NCBI RefSeq assembly: GCF_000718135.1
Contig: NZ_JOEM01000016.1
Span: 186,001 to 250,000, forward strand
Origin: Streptomyces cyaneofuscatus
GTDB lineage: Bacteria > Actinomycetota > Actinomycetes > Streptomycetales > Streptomycetaceae
Reading direction: 5' to 3'
DNA: 64,000 bases
Position numbers and translations under genes: made by a program. Position 1 is the stretch's first letter, and every line of letters begins with the position of its first letter. A model generated the notes under the pieces. That model was not told the origin of the DNA. It did no database searches and saw only the letters and a program-made list of their open reading frames with translations. Shown here piece by piece: positions 35,678-44,115 of the stretch.

Positions 35678-36049
35678 GTGAGCATCGAGAAGCCCGAGAT
35701 CGACTTCCCGGGTGGCGAGCCGCCGGCCGACCTGGAGATCAAGGACATCTGGGAGGGCGACGGCCCCGTCGCCAAGGCCGGCGACCAGGTCAAGGTCCAC
35801 TACGTGGGCGTGGCCTTCTCCACCGGCGAGGAGTTCGACGCCTCCTGGAACCGCGGTACGCCGCTGGCCTTCAACCTCGGTGCCGGCCAGGTCATCGCCG
35901 GCTGGGACCAGGGCGTGCAGGGCATGAAGGTCGGCGGCCGCCGCCAGCTGACCATCCCCGCGCACCTCGCGTACGGCGACCGTGGCGCGGGCAGCGCGAT
36001 CGCCCCGGGCGAGACGCTGATCTTCGTCTGCGACCTGATCTCGGTCTGA
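35678..36049 (+). CDS. FKBP-type peptidyl-prolyl cis-trans isomerase, cytoplasmic
   Basis: A 123-residue single-domain FKBP without a signal peptide. The active-site segments VKVHYVGVAFSTGEEFDASW, VIAGWDQGVQGMKVGGRR and LAYGDRGAGSAI are all intact. GTG start with GAGGAG upstream, 43 bases after the lipoprotein FKBP, so the two are likely one operon. The same pair occurs next to pafA in other Streptomyces; a functional link to the proteasome is not established. Confidence 0.92.
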   Translation: MSIEKPEIDFPGGEPPADLEIKDIWEGDGPVAKAGDQVKVHYVGVAFSTGEEFDASWNRGTPLAFNLGAGQVIAGWDQGVQGMKVGGRRQLTIPAHLAYGDRGAGSAIAPGETLIFVCDLISV

Positions 36050-36069
36050 TCCGTTCCGGACACGCGTGA

Positions 36070-36104
36070 GTGAGGGCCTCCACCGCACCGGTGGGGGCCC
36101 TCAC
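36070..36104 (+). terminator. terminator after the FKBP pair
   Basis: A 15-bp stem (36070-36084 with 36090-36104, one G-T pair) and a 5-base loop, 20 bases after the stop. Confidence 0.75.
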
Positions 36105-36190
36105 CGCTGTCCGGCCATCGAGCCCGCTTTGGTCCCGACACCCCGGGGCGGTACGGTCGACGGTCGTAGAGCACAAGAGAAAGGGCGTCG

Positions 36191-37144
36191 ATGGCGATTG
36201 CCAAGGCCGAGCGGTTGATGAACCTCGCGCTGTGCCTGCTGGGGACCCGGCGCCCGCTCAGCAAGCGCGAGCTGCGCGGCTCCATCGAGGCCTACCTCGA
36301 AGCGGGCTCCGACGACTCCTTCAACCGGATGTTCGAGCGCGACAAGGACGATCTGCGTGAGCTCGGCCTCGTCATCGAGACCGTCGAGAACCTCGACGGC
36401 GACACCGGCTACCTGGCCCGCCGCGACAGCAACCGGCTGCCTCCCATCACCCTGGACGCCGAGGAGGCCGCCGCCCTCGGCCTCGCCGCCAAGGTCTGGC
36501 AGCAGGCCCGCCTCGCCGGGGCCGCCAGCGGCGCCCTGCAGAAGTTGCGCGCCGCCGGCATGCCCGAGGCCGAGGACGCGTACGAGGTGCACAGCGCCCT
36601 CGAACCCCGCATCCCCGTCCACGAGGCGGCCTTCGAACCCCTGATGCTCGCCTGCCGCGACCGCCGCCCGGTCACCTTCGACTACCGCAAGGCCAACTCC
36701 GCCGCCCCCGTCCAGCGCCAGGTCGAACCCTGGACCCTGGAGTGCTGGCGCGGCCACTGGTACCTCGCCGGCTGGGACCGGGGCCGCGGCGCCGAGCGCG
36801 TCTTCCGGCTCTCCCGCATCACCGGCAAGGTCCGCTCCCGCAACGGGGCCTTCACCGCCGAGGTGCCCGACGTCGTCACCGTCCGCGAGACCGTCGAGAG
36901 CTGGGCCGGCGAGACCGCCACCCGCACCGCCCGGATCAGGCTCCGCGCCGGATCCGGCTACCCGCTGCGTTCGCGGGCCATATCCGTCCATGAGCGCGGC
37001 GACGGCTGGGACGAGCTGGAGATCCCGTACGGACACGGTCTCGACGCCTGGCTCGTCGAGTTCGGGCCGGACGTCGTCGTGGAGGAACCCGCCGATCTGC
37101 GGGCCGATGTGGTGGACCGGCTGCGCGCCGTGGCCAAGGACTAG
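36191..37144 (+). CDS. pafB: WYL-domain regulator, PafB-like
   Basis: A 317-residue transcription factor with an N-terminal winged helix (KAERLMNLALCLLGTRRPLSKREL) and a central WYL domain (WTLECWRGHWYLAGWD). In mycobacteria PafB and PafC act as a heterodimer that activates DNA-damage genes independently of LexA and are encoded after pafA. Position after pafA, tandem arrangement with a second WYL protein and the run into tatA-tatC support the assignment. AAAGGG precedes the ATG. Confidence 0.85.
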   Translation: MAIAKAERLMNLALCLLGTRRPLSKRELRGSIEAYLEAGSDDSFNRMFERDKDDLRELGLVIETVENLDGDTGYLARRDSNRLPPITLDAEEAAALGLAAKVWQQARLAGAASGALQKLRAAGMPEAEDAYEVHSALEPRIPVHEAAFEPLMLACRDRRPVTFDYRKANSAAPVQRQVEPWTLECWRGHWYLAGWDRGRGAERVFRLSRITGKVRSRNGAFTAEVPDVVTVRETVESWAGETATRTARIRLRAGSGYPLRSRAISVHERGDGWDELEIPYGHGLDAWLVEFGPDVVVEEPADLRADVVDRLRAVAKD

Positions 37145-37156
37145 GGGAATCCAGCG

Positions 37157-38110
37157 ATGGCTACGAACGCGATCGACCAGACCCGCCGGATGCTCTCCCT
37201 GGTGACGTACCTCCGTGAGCGCCCCGGCGCCCACGTCCAGGACGTGGCCCGGGCCTTCGGGATCACCGAGGACGAGCTGATCTCGGACCTCGACGTGCTG
37301 CCCATGTGCGGGACCAGCTTCCGCGGCGGCGACCTCCTCGACATCGACACCGACGGCGACCGGATCTGGTGGCACAACCCGGACGACGTCGCCGAGCCGC
37401 TCCGGCTCGCCGCCGACGAGGCGACCGCCCTCCTCGTCGCCGCCCGCGCCGTGGCGACCCTGCCCGGCCTGCGCGAGAGCGACCGGGAGGCCCTACTCCG
37501 GGCCACCGCCAAGCTGGAGACGGCGGCAGGCGAGTCCGGCGCGGCCAGCTCCCGGCTCTCGGTCACCTTCGAGGCGGAGGGCGGCGTCTTCGCCGACGTC
37601 GACCGGGCCATCTCCGAGCGACGCCGCCTCTGGCTCCGCTACTACTCGCCCGCCCGCGACGAGCTCACCGAGCGCGAGGTCGACCCGATCCGGCTCTTCG
37701 CCGTCGGCCACACCTACATGGAGGGCTGGTGCCGGCTCTCCGAGGCCCGCCGGACCTTCCGCCTGGACCGGGTCGCCGAGATCCGGCTCCTCGACGCGCC
37801 CGCCGCGCCGCCCGAGCTGGAGCTGCGGGACCTCTCCGAGGGGCTCGTCCAGCCGGCCGCCGAGGACCCCGAGGTCGTCATCGAGGTCGGCACCGGCGGC
37901 CGCTGGGTCGCCGAGTACTACCCGCACGACTCCGCCGAGGAGCTCCCCGACGGCGGACTCCGGATCACCCTGCGCACCCCCGACCCGGCCTCGCTGCGCC
38001 GCCTCGCCCTCCGCCTCGGCGGTGAGGGCCGCATCGTCTCCCCGCCGGAGCTCGCCGAGAGCGCCCGTACGGCGGCCCGCGAGGCGCTCGCCGCCTACGA
38101 CACGGTCTGA
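37157..38110 (+). CDS. pafC: WYL-domain regulator, PafC-like
   Basis: A 317-residue partner of the preceding protein, starting 12 bases after its stop. The N-terminal helix-turn-helix (QTRRMLSLVTYLRERPGAHV and VARAFGITEDELISDL) is followed by a WYL domain (RLFAVGHTYMEGWCRLSEARRTFRLDR) and a WCX-like C-terminus. The tight spacing fits production of equal amounts for a PafBC complex. DNA targets in this organism cannot be read from the window. Confidence 0.85.
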   Translation: MATNAIDQTRRMLSLVTYLRERPGAHVQDVARAFGITEDELISDLDVLPMCGTSFRGGDLLDIDTDGDRIWWHNPDDVAEPLRLAADEATALLVAARAVATLPGLRESDREALLRATAKLETAAGESGAASSRLSVTFEAEGGVFADVDRAISERRRLWLRYYSPARDELTEREVDPIRLFAVGHTYMEGWCRLSEARRTFRLDRVAEIRLLDAPAAPPELELRDLSEGLVQPAAEDPEVVIEVGTGGRWVAEYYPHDSAEELPDGGLRITLRTPDPASLRRLALRLGGEGRIVSPPELAESARTAAREALAAYDTV

Positions 38111-38133
38111 GCCGGGCCCGGAGGGGAGACCAG

Positions 38134-38418
38134 ATGAACCCGACGTACCTCACGCCGGCCGCCGTCCGTACCGGGCCGGTCCCGGTCCCCGTGCCCGCCG
38201 CCGTACGGTTCCGGGCCGCCTGCCCCGACTGCCGCGGGCGCTTCGAGCTCGCGGCGGGCGCGCTGCGGCTGGCGATAGGCGCCACCAGCCGCACCACCTT
38301 CTACACCTTCACCTGCCCGGAGTGCGCCGCTCCGGTCCGCAAGCCCGCCGGGGAGCGCATCATCGAACTGCTCACCGGCGGCGGCGTGCGGACCCTGCGC
38401 CTGCACGCCACCCCGTAG
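38134..38418 (+). CDS. small zinc-ribbon-like hypothetical protein
   Basis: A 94-residue protein with two CxxC pairs (AACPDCRGRF and FTCPECAAPV) 35 residues apart, a typical zinc ribbon. No membrane segment. It starts 23 bases after pafC, preceded by GGAGGGGAG, and is followed by a small membrane protein. Function unknown. Confidence 0.75.
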   Translation: MNPTYLTPAAVRTGPVPVPVPAAVRFRAACPDCRGRFELAAGALRLAIGATSRTTFYTFTCPECAAPVRKPAGERIIELLTGGGVRTLRLHATP

Positions 38419-38450
38419 CCCCCCACGCCCGTAGGAAGAGGCACCGCCGC

Positions 38451-38648
38451 ATGTTCTGGCCCATGCTCGCCATCGCCCTGGGATTCCTGGGGGTCGCCGT
38501 CCTCGGCGTACTGGCCATCAAGGTCTTCGTCGAGGCGCAGCGTCTCGGCCGTCAGGTCACCACCACCACCGAGCGGATCAACCAGGCGTCGGAAGACCTC
38601 GAACGGGCGGCGACGCGCCTCGCGGCCACCGGCGACAGCCTGCGATAG
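38451..38648 (+). CDS. small single-pass membrane protein
   Basis: A 65-residue protein: one N-terminal membrane helix (MLAIALGFLGVAVLGVLAIKVF), then an amphipathic stretch (EAQRLGRQVTTTTERINQAS), likely a coiled coil. AGGAAGAGG lies 7-15 bases before the ATG. The layout resembles small DUF948/TatA-like helices; function unknown. Confidence 0.7.
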   Translation: MFWPMLAIALGFLGVAVLGVLAIKVFVEAQRLGRQVTTTTERINQASEDLERAATRLAATGDSLR

Positions 38649-38771
38649 GAGGCCCGCGGCCTGATGTCCGACGGCGCCGAAGGGTACGCTGCAGGGGTCG
38701 GCCCAGGCAGGGAGGTGCGGGCCGCAAGCCGCAGGACGCACGGGCATTGCCTCGCGTTTACCCCCGCGGGT

Positions 38772-38777
38772 TACGAT
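38772..38777 (+). promoter_or_regulatory. candidate tatA promoter
   Basis: TACGAT at 38772-38777 with TTGCCT at 38747-38752 (19-bp spacing) upstream of tatA. The 217 bases between the small membrane protein and tatA hold no gene. Confidence 0.4.
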
Positions 38778-38865
38778 CGCTGCCAAGCGCAACGATCGGA
38801 CGTATGCCCGGTCGAACGGGTAGCGAGCCCACCCTCCAGCCGCCTCAGTGAGAAGGAAGTCGCAC

Positions 38866-39162
38866 ATGATCGGCAACCTGAAGCCCCTCGAGATCATTCT
38901 GATCATCGCCGTCATCCTGCTGCTCTTCGGTGCCAAGAAGCTTCCCGACATGGCGCGTTCGCTCGGCAAGTCGGCCCGCATCCTCAAGAGCGAGGCCAAG
39001 GCGATGAAGAAGGACGACGCGGCGGCCGCCACGCCCACGACGGAGACCGTCGCGGACCCGGCTCCTCCGCAGTCCACCACCGCGCGCACCATCCAGGCCG
39101 CTCCGGGTGACGTCACCAGCTCCCGCCCGGTCAACGAGCCCAAGCCCACCACCCAGGCCTGA
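38866..39162 (+). CDS. tatA: twin-arginine translocase subunit TatA
   Basis: A 98-residue Tat pore component. The N-terminal membrane helix ([21 protein letters not shown]) ends at the conserved FG hinge before the amphipathic helix ([18 protein letters not shown]); the rest is a disordered Ala/Thr/Pro tail. AGAAGGAAG precedes the ATG. Next to tatC, as in mycobacteria. TatB is not in this window. Confidence 0.93.
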   Translation: MIGNLKPLEIILIIAVILLLFGAKKLPDMARSLGKSARILKSEAKAMKKDDAAAATPTTETVADPAPPQSTTARTIQAAPGDVTSSRPVNEPKPTTQA

Positions 39163-39211
39163 CCGCTGACGCGCTTCGCCGACAGCCGCCGCACGAGACG
39201 AGGGAAGTGGG

Positions 39212-40177
39212 TTGCTCAAGTCTGCCCGCAAGCAGGAGAAGGACGAAGAGGGGCGGATGCCTCTCCTCGATCACCTGCGTGAGCTGCGTAACCGGCTGCT
39301 GAAGGCCGTGCTGGCGATCGTCGTCGTGATGATCGTGGCGGCGTTCTACCAGAAGGAGATCTACGAGTTCCTTCTGGCCCCCATCCAGGACTCGGTCGGC
39401 TGCAAGGACGGCGTCGTCACCACGGTCGACGGCAAGTCCTGCGCGCTGCTGAAGACCGACACCCTGATCGGGCCGTTCACCAACGCGCTCAAGGTCGCGC
39501 TGATGTCCGGTGTGCTGCTGGCCACCCCGGTCTGGCTGTACCAGCTGTGGGCCTTCGTCGCCCCGGGCCTGCACAAGGGCGAGAAGCGCTACGCCTACGC
39601 CTTCGCCGTCGTCGGCGCACCGCTCTTCCTGGCCGGTGGCTACCTCGCCTACGCGATCCTGCCGCAGACCGCCGAGATCATGCTCGGGTTCAGCCCCGAC
39701 GATGTGCAGAACCAGATCGGGCTCGACAGTTATCTGGATCTGCTCGTCCGCATGGTGATCGTCTTCGGACTCGCCTTCGAGCTGCCCCTGCTGCTCATCG
39801 CGCTGAACATGACGGGTCTCATCACCGGCAAGCGGATGCTCGGCTGGTGGCGCGGGATGATCGTCGGCCTCACCGCCTTCGCGGCCATCGCCACCCCCGG
39901 CGGCGAGCCCATCTCGATGCTCCTGCTGGCCGGCCCGCTCGCGGTCCTCTACTTCATCGCCGTCGGCTTCTCCCTGCTGAACGACAAGCGGCGCAACCGC
40001 AACAACCCCGACGCCGAGCTCAGCGACGACGAGGCATCCGAGCTCGATCTGACCCCCGAGCCGGTCGGCGGGATCGAGCCCGTGGCGGCCCCGCGCAGAG
40101 CGCTGCCGGAGCAGGCGTCCGGCGAGGCGGACGGCTCCCGTTCGCACCGGCTCAACGGTTACGACGACATCACCTGA
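39212..40177 (+). CDS. tatC: twin-arginine translocase subunit TatC
   Basis: A 321-residue six-helix membrane protein that recognises the twin-arginine signal. The conserved N-terminal cytoplasmic motif MPLLDHLRELRNRLL holds the glutamate that contacts the signal, and FELPLLLIALNM and TPGGEPISMLLLA are family landmarks. The first periplasmic loop has two cysteines (GCKDGV, SCALLK). The C-terminal 65 residues are disordered. The start is TTG at 39212 with GGGAAG upstream; the next in-frame ATG would remove 15 residues but is within the conserved motif, so TTG is preferred. Confidence 0.93.
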   Translation: MLKSARKQEKDEEGRMPLLDHLRELRNRLLKAVLAIVVVMIVAAFYQKEIYEFLLAPIQDSVGCKDGVVTTVDGKSCALLKTDTLIGPFTNALKVALMSGVLLATPVWLYQLWAFVAPGLHKGEKRYAYAFAVVGAPLFLAGGYLAYAILPQTAEIMLGFSPDDVQNQIGLDSYLDLLVRMVIVFGLAFELPLLLIALNMTGLITGKRMLGWWRGMIVGLTAFAAIATPGGEPISMLLLAGPLAVLYFIAVGFSLLNDKRRNRNNPDAELSDDEASELDLTPEPVGGIEPVAAPRRALPEQASGEADGSRSHRLNGYDDIT

Positions 40178-40182
40178 CCTTG

Positions 40183-40188
40183 TAGGGT
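40183..40188 (+). promoter_or_regulatory. -10 box TAGGGT before the lipid kinase gene
   Basis: TAGGGT is 7 bases before the GTG at 40196 and only a few bases after the tatC stop; there is no Shine-Dalgarno, so the message is probably leaderless. Confidence 0.5.
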
Positions 40189-40195
40189 CCGGCTG

Positions 40196-41086
40196 GTGAC
40201 CAGCGAGATCACCCTCTTCGTCAATCCCACCGCGGGACGCGGCCGGGGCGCGCACGCCGCGCAGCCGGCCGCTTCCGCGTTGCGGGACGCCGGATTCTCC
40301 GTCCGTACGGTCCTCGGCGAGGACGCCGACGACGCCCTGCGCCGGGCCCGCGAGGCCGTCGCGGCGGGGACCGGGGCACTGATAGCCGTGGGCGGGGACG
40401 GGCTGATGTCCCTCGCCCTCCAGGCCGTCGCGGGGACGAGCACGCCGCTGGGTGTCGTCGCCGTCGGCACCGGCAACGACTTCGCCCGGTCGCTGGGCCT
40501 GCCCATCCGTGACCCGGCCGCCGCCGGGGCGCTGGCCGCGCGGATGCTCAAGGAGGGCGGTCACCGGGACATCGACCTCGGGCGGGCCGGGGAGCGCTGG
40601 TTCGGCACCGTGCTCGCCTCCGGGTTCGACTCCCGGGTCAACGACCGGGGCAATCGGATGCGCTTCGTCGGCGGCCGGTTCAAGTACGACCTCGCGATCC
40701 TCGCCGAGCTGGCCGCCTTCAAGCCCATCCCGTACCGCATCCGGTTCGACGGCGGCGAGGTGCGCGAGATCGAGGCGACGCTGATCGCGGTGGGCAACGG
40801 GACGACGTACGGCGGCGGCATGCGGATCTGCGCCGAGGCCGAGATGGACGACGGCCTCTTCGACGTGACGGTGGTGGGGGAGTGCTCACGCGCCACCCTC
40901 CTCAAGGTGTTCCCGAAGGTCTACCAGGGCACGCATCTGAGCCACCCCGCCGTCACCGTGCACCGGGTGGCCTCGATCGAGCTGGCGGCGGCCGGTGTCA
41001 CGGCGTACGCGGACGGTGAGCCGCTGGGCGCGCTGCCGCTCACGGCGACCTGCGTACCGGGTGCCGTACAGGTGCTGGCGGGGTGA
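40196..41086 (+). CDS. diacylglycerol kinase-family lipid kinase
   Basis: A 296-residue soluble kinase of the DAGK catalytic family. The start ITLFVNPTAGRGRG and the nucleotide loop VGGDGLMSLALQAV are followed by PLGVVAVGTGNDFARSLG, all typical. The usual GGDGT reads GGDGL here, a change seen in some members. It may phosphorylate diacylglycerol or another lipid such as sphingosine-like or undecaprenol species. It overlaps no neighbour and sits between tatC and the helicase. Confidence 0.87.
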   Translation: MTSEITLFVNPTAGRGRGAHAAQPAASALRDAGFSVRTVLGEDADDALRRAREAVAAGTGALIAVGGDGLMSLALQAVAGTSTPLGVVAVGTGNDFARSLGLPIRDPAAAGALAARMLKEGGHRDIDLGRAGERWFGTVLASGFDSRVNDRGNRMRFVGGRFKYDLAILAELAAFKPIPYRIRFDGGEVREIEATLIAVGNGTTYGGGMRICAEAEMDDGLFDVTVVGECSRATLLKVFPKVYQGTHLSHPAVTVHRVASIELAAAGVTAYADGEPLGALPLTATCVPGAVQVLAG

Positions 41087-41133
41087 AGGGCCAAGGGGAT
41101 TTAAAGATCGGGCTGACTGTCAGAGGTGACGGG

Positions 41134-41139
41134 TAGGCT
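41134..41139 (+). promoter_or_regulatory. -10 box TAGGCT before the helicase gene
   Basis: TAGGCT is 10 bases before the ATG at 41150; no Shine-Dalgarno is present, which suggests a leaderless or near-leaderless mRNA. Confidence 0.45.
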
Positions 41140-41149
41140 CGTATGCAAG

Positions 41150-43990
41150 ATGACAGAGGACCTCTCACCAGCTGAGCGATACCAGGCATCCCGCGCCCGT
41201 GCGGCCGAGATGGCGACGGCCCTCGGGCCCTTCCGGGAGATGTACGAGTTCGGACTGGACCCGTTCCAGATCGAGGCCTGCCAGGCCCTTGAGGCGGGCA
41301 AGGGGGTGCTGGTCGCGGCCCCGACGGGGTCGGGCAAGACGATCGTCGGCGAGTTCGCCGTGCACCTGGCCCTGGAGCAGGGCCGCAAATGCTTCTACAC
41401 CACGCCGATCAAGGCGCTCTCCAACCAGAAGTTCGCCGATCTGGTCAAGCGGTACGGCGCGGACAAGGTCGGCCTGCTGACCGGCGACAACAGCGTCAAC
41501 TCCGAGGCGCCGGTCGTCGTGATGACCACCGAGGTCCTGCGGAACATGCTGTACGCGGGCTCGCAATCGCTCTCCGGCCTCGGCTATGTGGTCATGGACG
41601 AGGTGCACTACCTCTCCGACCGCTTCCGTGGCGCGGTGTGGGAGGAAGTGATCATCCACCTGCCGGAGTCGGTGACTCTGGTGTCGCTGTCGGCGACCGT
41701 GTCCAACGCCGAGGAGTTCGGCGACTGGCTGGACACCGTGCGCGGCTCCACCGAGGTGATCGTCTCCGAGCACCGGCCCGTACCGCTCTGGCAGCACGTC
41801 ATGGCCGGACGCAAGATGTACGACCTCTTCGAGGAGGCCACCGACCACGGGGGCCGCGGCGCCGGACGCCGTGAGGTCAACCCGGACCTGGTCCGTCTCG
41901 CCCGCCAGGAGAACCAGCAGGGGTACAACCCCCGCGACCGCCGCCGGGGCAAGATGATCCGGGAGGCCGACCGCGAGCGCGAGCGGCGTCAGCGCAGCCG
42001 GATCTGGACGCCCGGCCGGCCCGAGGTCATCGAGCGGCTGGACAACGAGGGCCTGCTGCCCGCCATCACGTTCATCTTCAGCCGGGCGGGCTGCGAGGCC
42101 GCCGTCCAGCAGTGCCTGTACGCCGGGCTCCGGCTCAACGACGAGGACAAGCGCCGGCTGGTGCGCGAGATCGTCGAGGAGCGGACGGCCTCCATCCCCG
42201 GCGAGGACCTGCACGTCCTCGGGTACTACGAGTGGCTCGAAGGGCTGGAGCGGGGCATCGCCGCGCACCACGCGGGCATGCTGCCGACCTTCAAGGAGGT
42301 CGTGGAGGAGCTGTTCGTACGGGGACTGGTGAAGGCCGTTTTCGCCACCGAGACCCTCGCGCTCGGCATCAACATGCCCGCACGCTCCGTGGTGCTGGAG
42401 AAGCTCGTCAAGTGGAACGGTGAGCAGCACGCCGACATCACCCCCGGCGAGTACACGCAGCTCACCGGCCGGGCCGGGCGGCGCGGCATCGACGTCGAGG
42501 GCCACGCGGTGGTCCTGTGGCAGCGCGGCATGGACCCGACGGCGCTGGCCGGCCTCGCGGGCACGCGTACGTATCCGCTGCGCTCCAGCTTCCGCCCCTC
42601 GTACAACATGGCCGTGAACCTGGTGCAGCAGTTCGGGCGGCACCGGTCGCGGGAGCTGCTGGAGACCTCGTTCGCCCAGTTTCAGGCCGACAAGTCGGTG
42701 GTCGGGATCTCGCGGCAGGTGCAGCGCAACGAGGAGGGCCTGGAGGGCTACAAGGAGGGCATGACCTGCCACCTCGGTGACTTCGAGGAGTACGCGCGGC
42801 TGCGCCGCGACCTCAAGGACCGGGAGACGGAGCTAGCCAAGCAGGGTGCGGCGCAGCGGCGGGCGGCGGCGGCCTCCTCGCTGGAGAAGCTGAAGCCGGG
42901 CGACGTCATTCATGTGCCGACGGGGAAGTTCGCGGGTCTTGCACTGGTGCTGGATCCGGGGCTGCCCGCCGGGCGGGCCAACGGGCACCGCGGGTTCGAC
43001 CACCACGACGGGCCGCGTCCGCTGGTGCTGACCGCCGAGCGGCAGGTCAAGCGGCTGGCCTCGATGGACTTCCCGGTGCCGGTGGAGGCGCTGGACCGGA
43101 TGCGGGTGCCGAAGTCCTTCAACGCACGCTCGCCGCAGTCCCGGCGCGATCTGGCCTCCGCGCTGCGGACCAAGGCCGGGCACATCGTGCCCGACCGGCA
43201 CCGCAAGGGGCGGGCGCCGGCCGCCGACGACCGTGAGATCCTCCGGCTGCGGACCGAGCTGCGGGCGCACCCGTGCCACGGGTGCGACGAGCGGGAGGAC
43301 CACGCGCGGTGGGCCGAGCGCTACCACCGGCTGCAGCGGGACACGCGGCAGCTGGAGCAGCGGATCGAGGGGCGGACGAACACGATCGCCCGGACCTTCG
43401 ACCGGATCGTCGCGCTCCTGACCGAGCTGGACTATCTCCGCGGCAACGAGGTCACGGAGAACGGGCGGCGGCTGGCCCGGCTCTACGGGGAGCTGGATTT
43501 GCTCGCCAGTGAGTGTCTGCGGGAAGGGGTCTGGGAAGGGCTCAACCCAGCTGAACTGGCCGCGTGTGTCTCAGCGTTGGTCTTCGAGGCGCGGCAGGCC
43601 GATGACGCGGTCGCACCCAAGCTGCCGTCCGGGCCCGCCAAGGTCGCCATGGGCGAGATGGTGCGGATCTGGGGGCGGCTGGACGCGCTGGAGGAGGACT
43701 TCAAGATCAACCAGACGGAGGGGGTCGGGCAGCGTGAGCCCGATCTCGGCTTCGCCTGGGCGGTCTACATGTGGGCCTCCGGGCGCACGCTGGACGAGGT
43801 GCTGCGCGAGGCGGAGATGCCGGCGGGGGACTTCGTGCGGTGGTGCAAGCAGGTGATCGACGTGCTGGGGCAGGTGGCTGCGGCGGCTCCTCGGGAGGGG
43901 AGTGCGGGGGCGAGTTCTGTTTCCCGGAATGCGCGGAAGGCGGTTGATGCGGTGCTGCGGGGGGTTGTGGCGTACAGCTCTGTCGGCTGA
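41150..43990 (+). CDS. helY: HelY/Ski2-like DEVH-box RNA helicase
   Basis: A 946-residue superfamily 2 helicase. Walker A APTGSGKT is at residues 57-64, DEVH at 150-153, SAT motif III in VSLSATVSNAEEF, and motif VI in QLTGRAGRRGID. A Ski2-type insertion and C-terminal winged-helix and DSHCT-type helical domain follow. Actinobacterial HelY is related to yeast Ski2/Mtr4 and probably acts on RNA. In M. tuberculosis helY also follows tatC. The ATG at 41150 fits the TAGGCT box; an upstream GTG at 41126 precedes that box and is unlikely. Confidence 0.92.
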   Translation: MTEDLSPAERYQASRARAAEMATALGPFREMYEFGLDPFQIEACQALEAGKGVLVAAPTGSGKTIVGEFAVHLALEQGRKCFYTTPIKALSNQKFADLVKRYGADKVGLLTGDNSVNSEAPVVVMTTEVLRNMLYAGSQSLSGLGYVVMDEVHYLSDRFRGAVWEEVIIHLPESVTLVSLSATVSNAEEFGDWLDTVRGSTEVIVSEHRPVPLWQHVMAGRKMYDLFEEATDHGGRGAGRREVNPDLVRLARQENQQGYNPRDRRRGKMIREADRERERRQRSRIWTPGRPEVIERLDNEGLLPAITFIFSRAGCEAAVQQCLYAGLRLNDEDKRRLVREIVEERTASIPGEDLHVLGYYEWLEGLERGIAAHHAGMLPTFKEVVEELFVRGLVKAVFATETLALGINMPARSVVLEKLVKWNGEQHADITPGEYTQLTGRAGRRGIDVEGHAVVLWQRGMDPTALAGLAGTRTYPLRSSFRPSYNMAVNLVQQFGRHRSRELLETSFAQFQADKSVVGISRQVQRNEEGLEGYKEGMTCHLGDFEEYARLRRDLKDRETELAKQGAAQRRAAAASSLEKLKPGDVIHVPTGKFAGLALVLDPGLPAGRANGHRGFDHHDGPRPLVLTAERQVKRLASMDFPVPVEALDRMRVPKSFNARSPQSRRDLASALRTKAGHIVPDRHRKGRAPAADDREILRLRTELRAHPCHGCDEREDHARWAERYHRLQRDTRQLEQRIEGRTNTIARTFDRIVALLTELDYLRGNEVTENGRRLARLYGELDLLASECLREGVWEGLNPAELAACVSALVFEARQADDAVAPKLPSGPAKVAMGEMVRIWGRLDALEEDFKINQTEGVGQREPDLGFAWAVYMWASGRTLDEVLREAEMPAGDFVRWCKQVIDVLGQVAAAAPREGSAGASSVSRNARKAVDAVLRGVVAYSSVG

Positions 43991-44054
43991 CGCGGGTGAG
44001 GGTGGGGCGGTGTGGGGGGTGGGCGCCTGCGGCGGGCCTGTTCCCCTACCCGCC

Positions 44055-44115
44055 CCTTCCCGAAACCGGGGCTCCGCCCCGGGCCCCGCTCCTCAAACGC
44101 CGGAAGGGCTGGATT
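44055..44115. repeat. hairpin-forming intergenic element, possible dispersed repeat
   Basis: A GC-rich segment with an inner 7-bp stem (44066-44072 with 44076-44082) and outer complement CCTTCC/GGAAGG. Its right part, CTCAAACGCCGGAAGGGCTG, resembles a sequence I recall as frequent between Streptomyces genes. It lies between convergent helY and the SPW gene, so it may serve as a terminator, and it contains the SPW stop codon. Only one copy is in this window. Confidence 0.45.
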
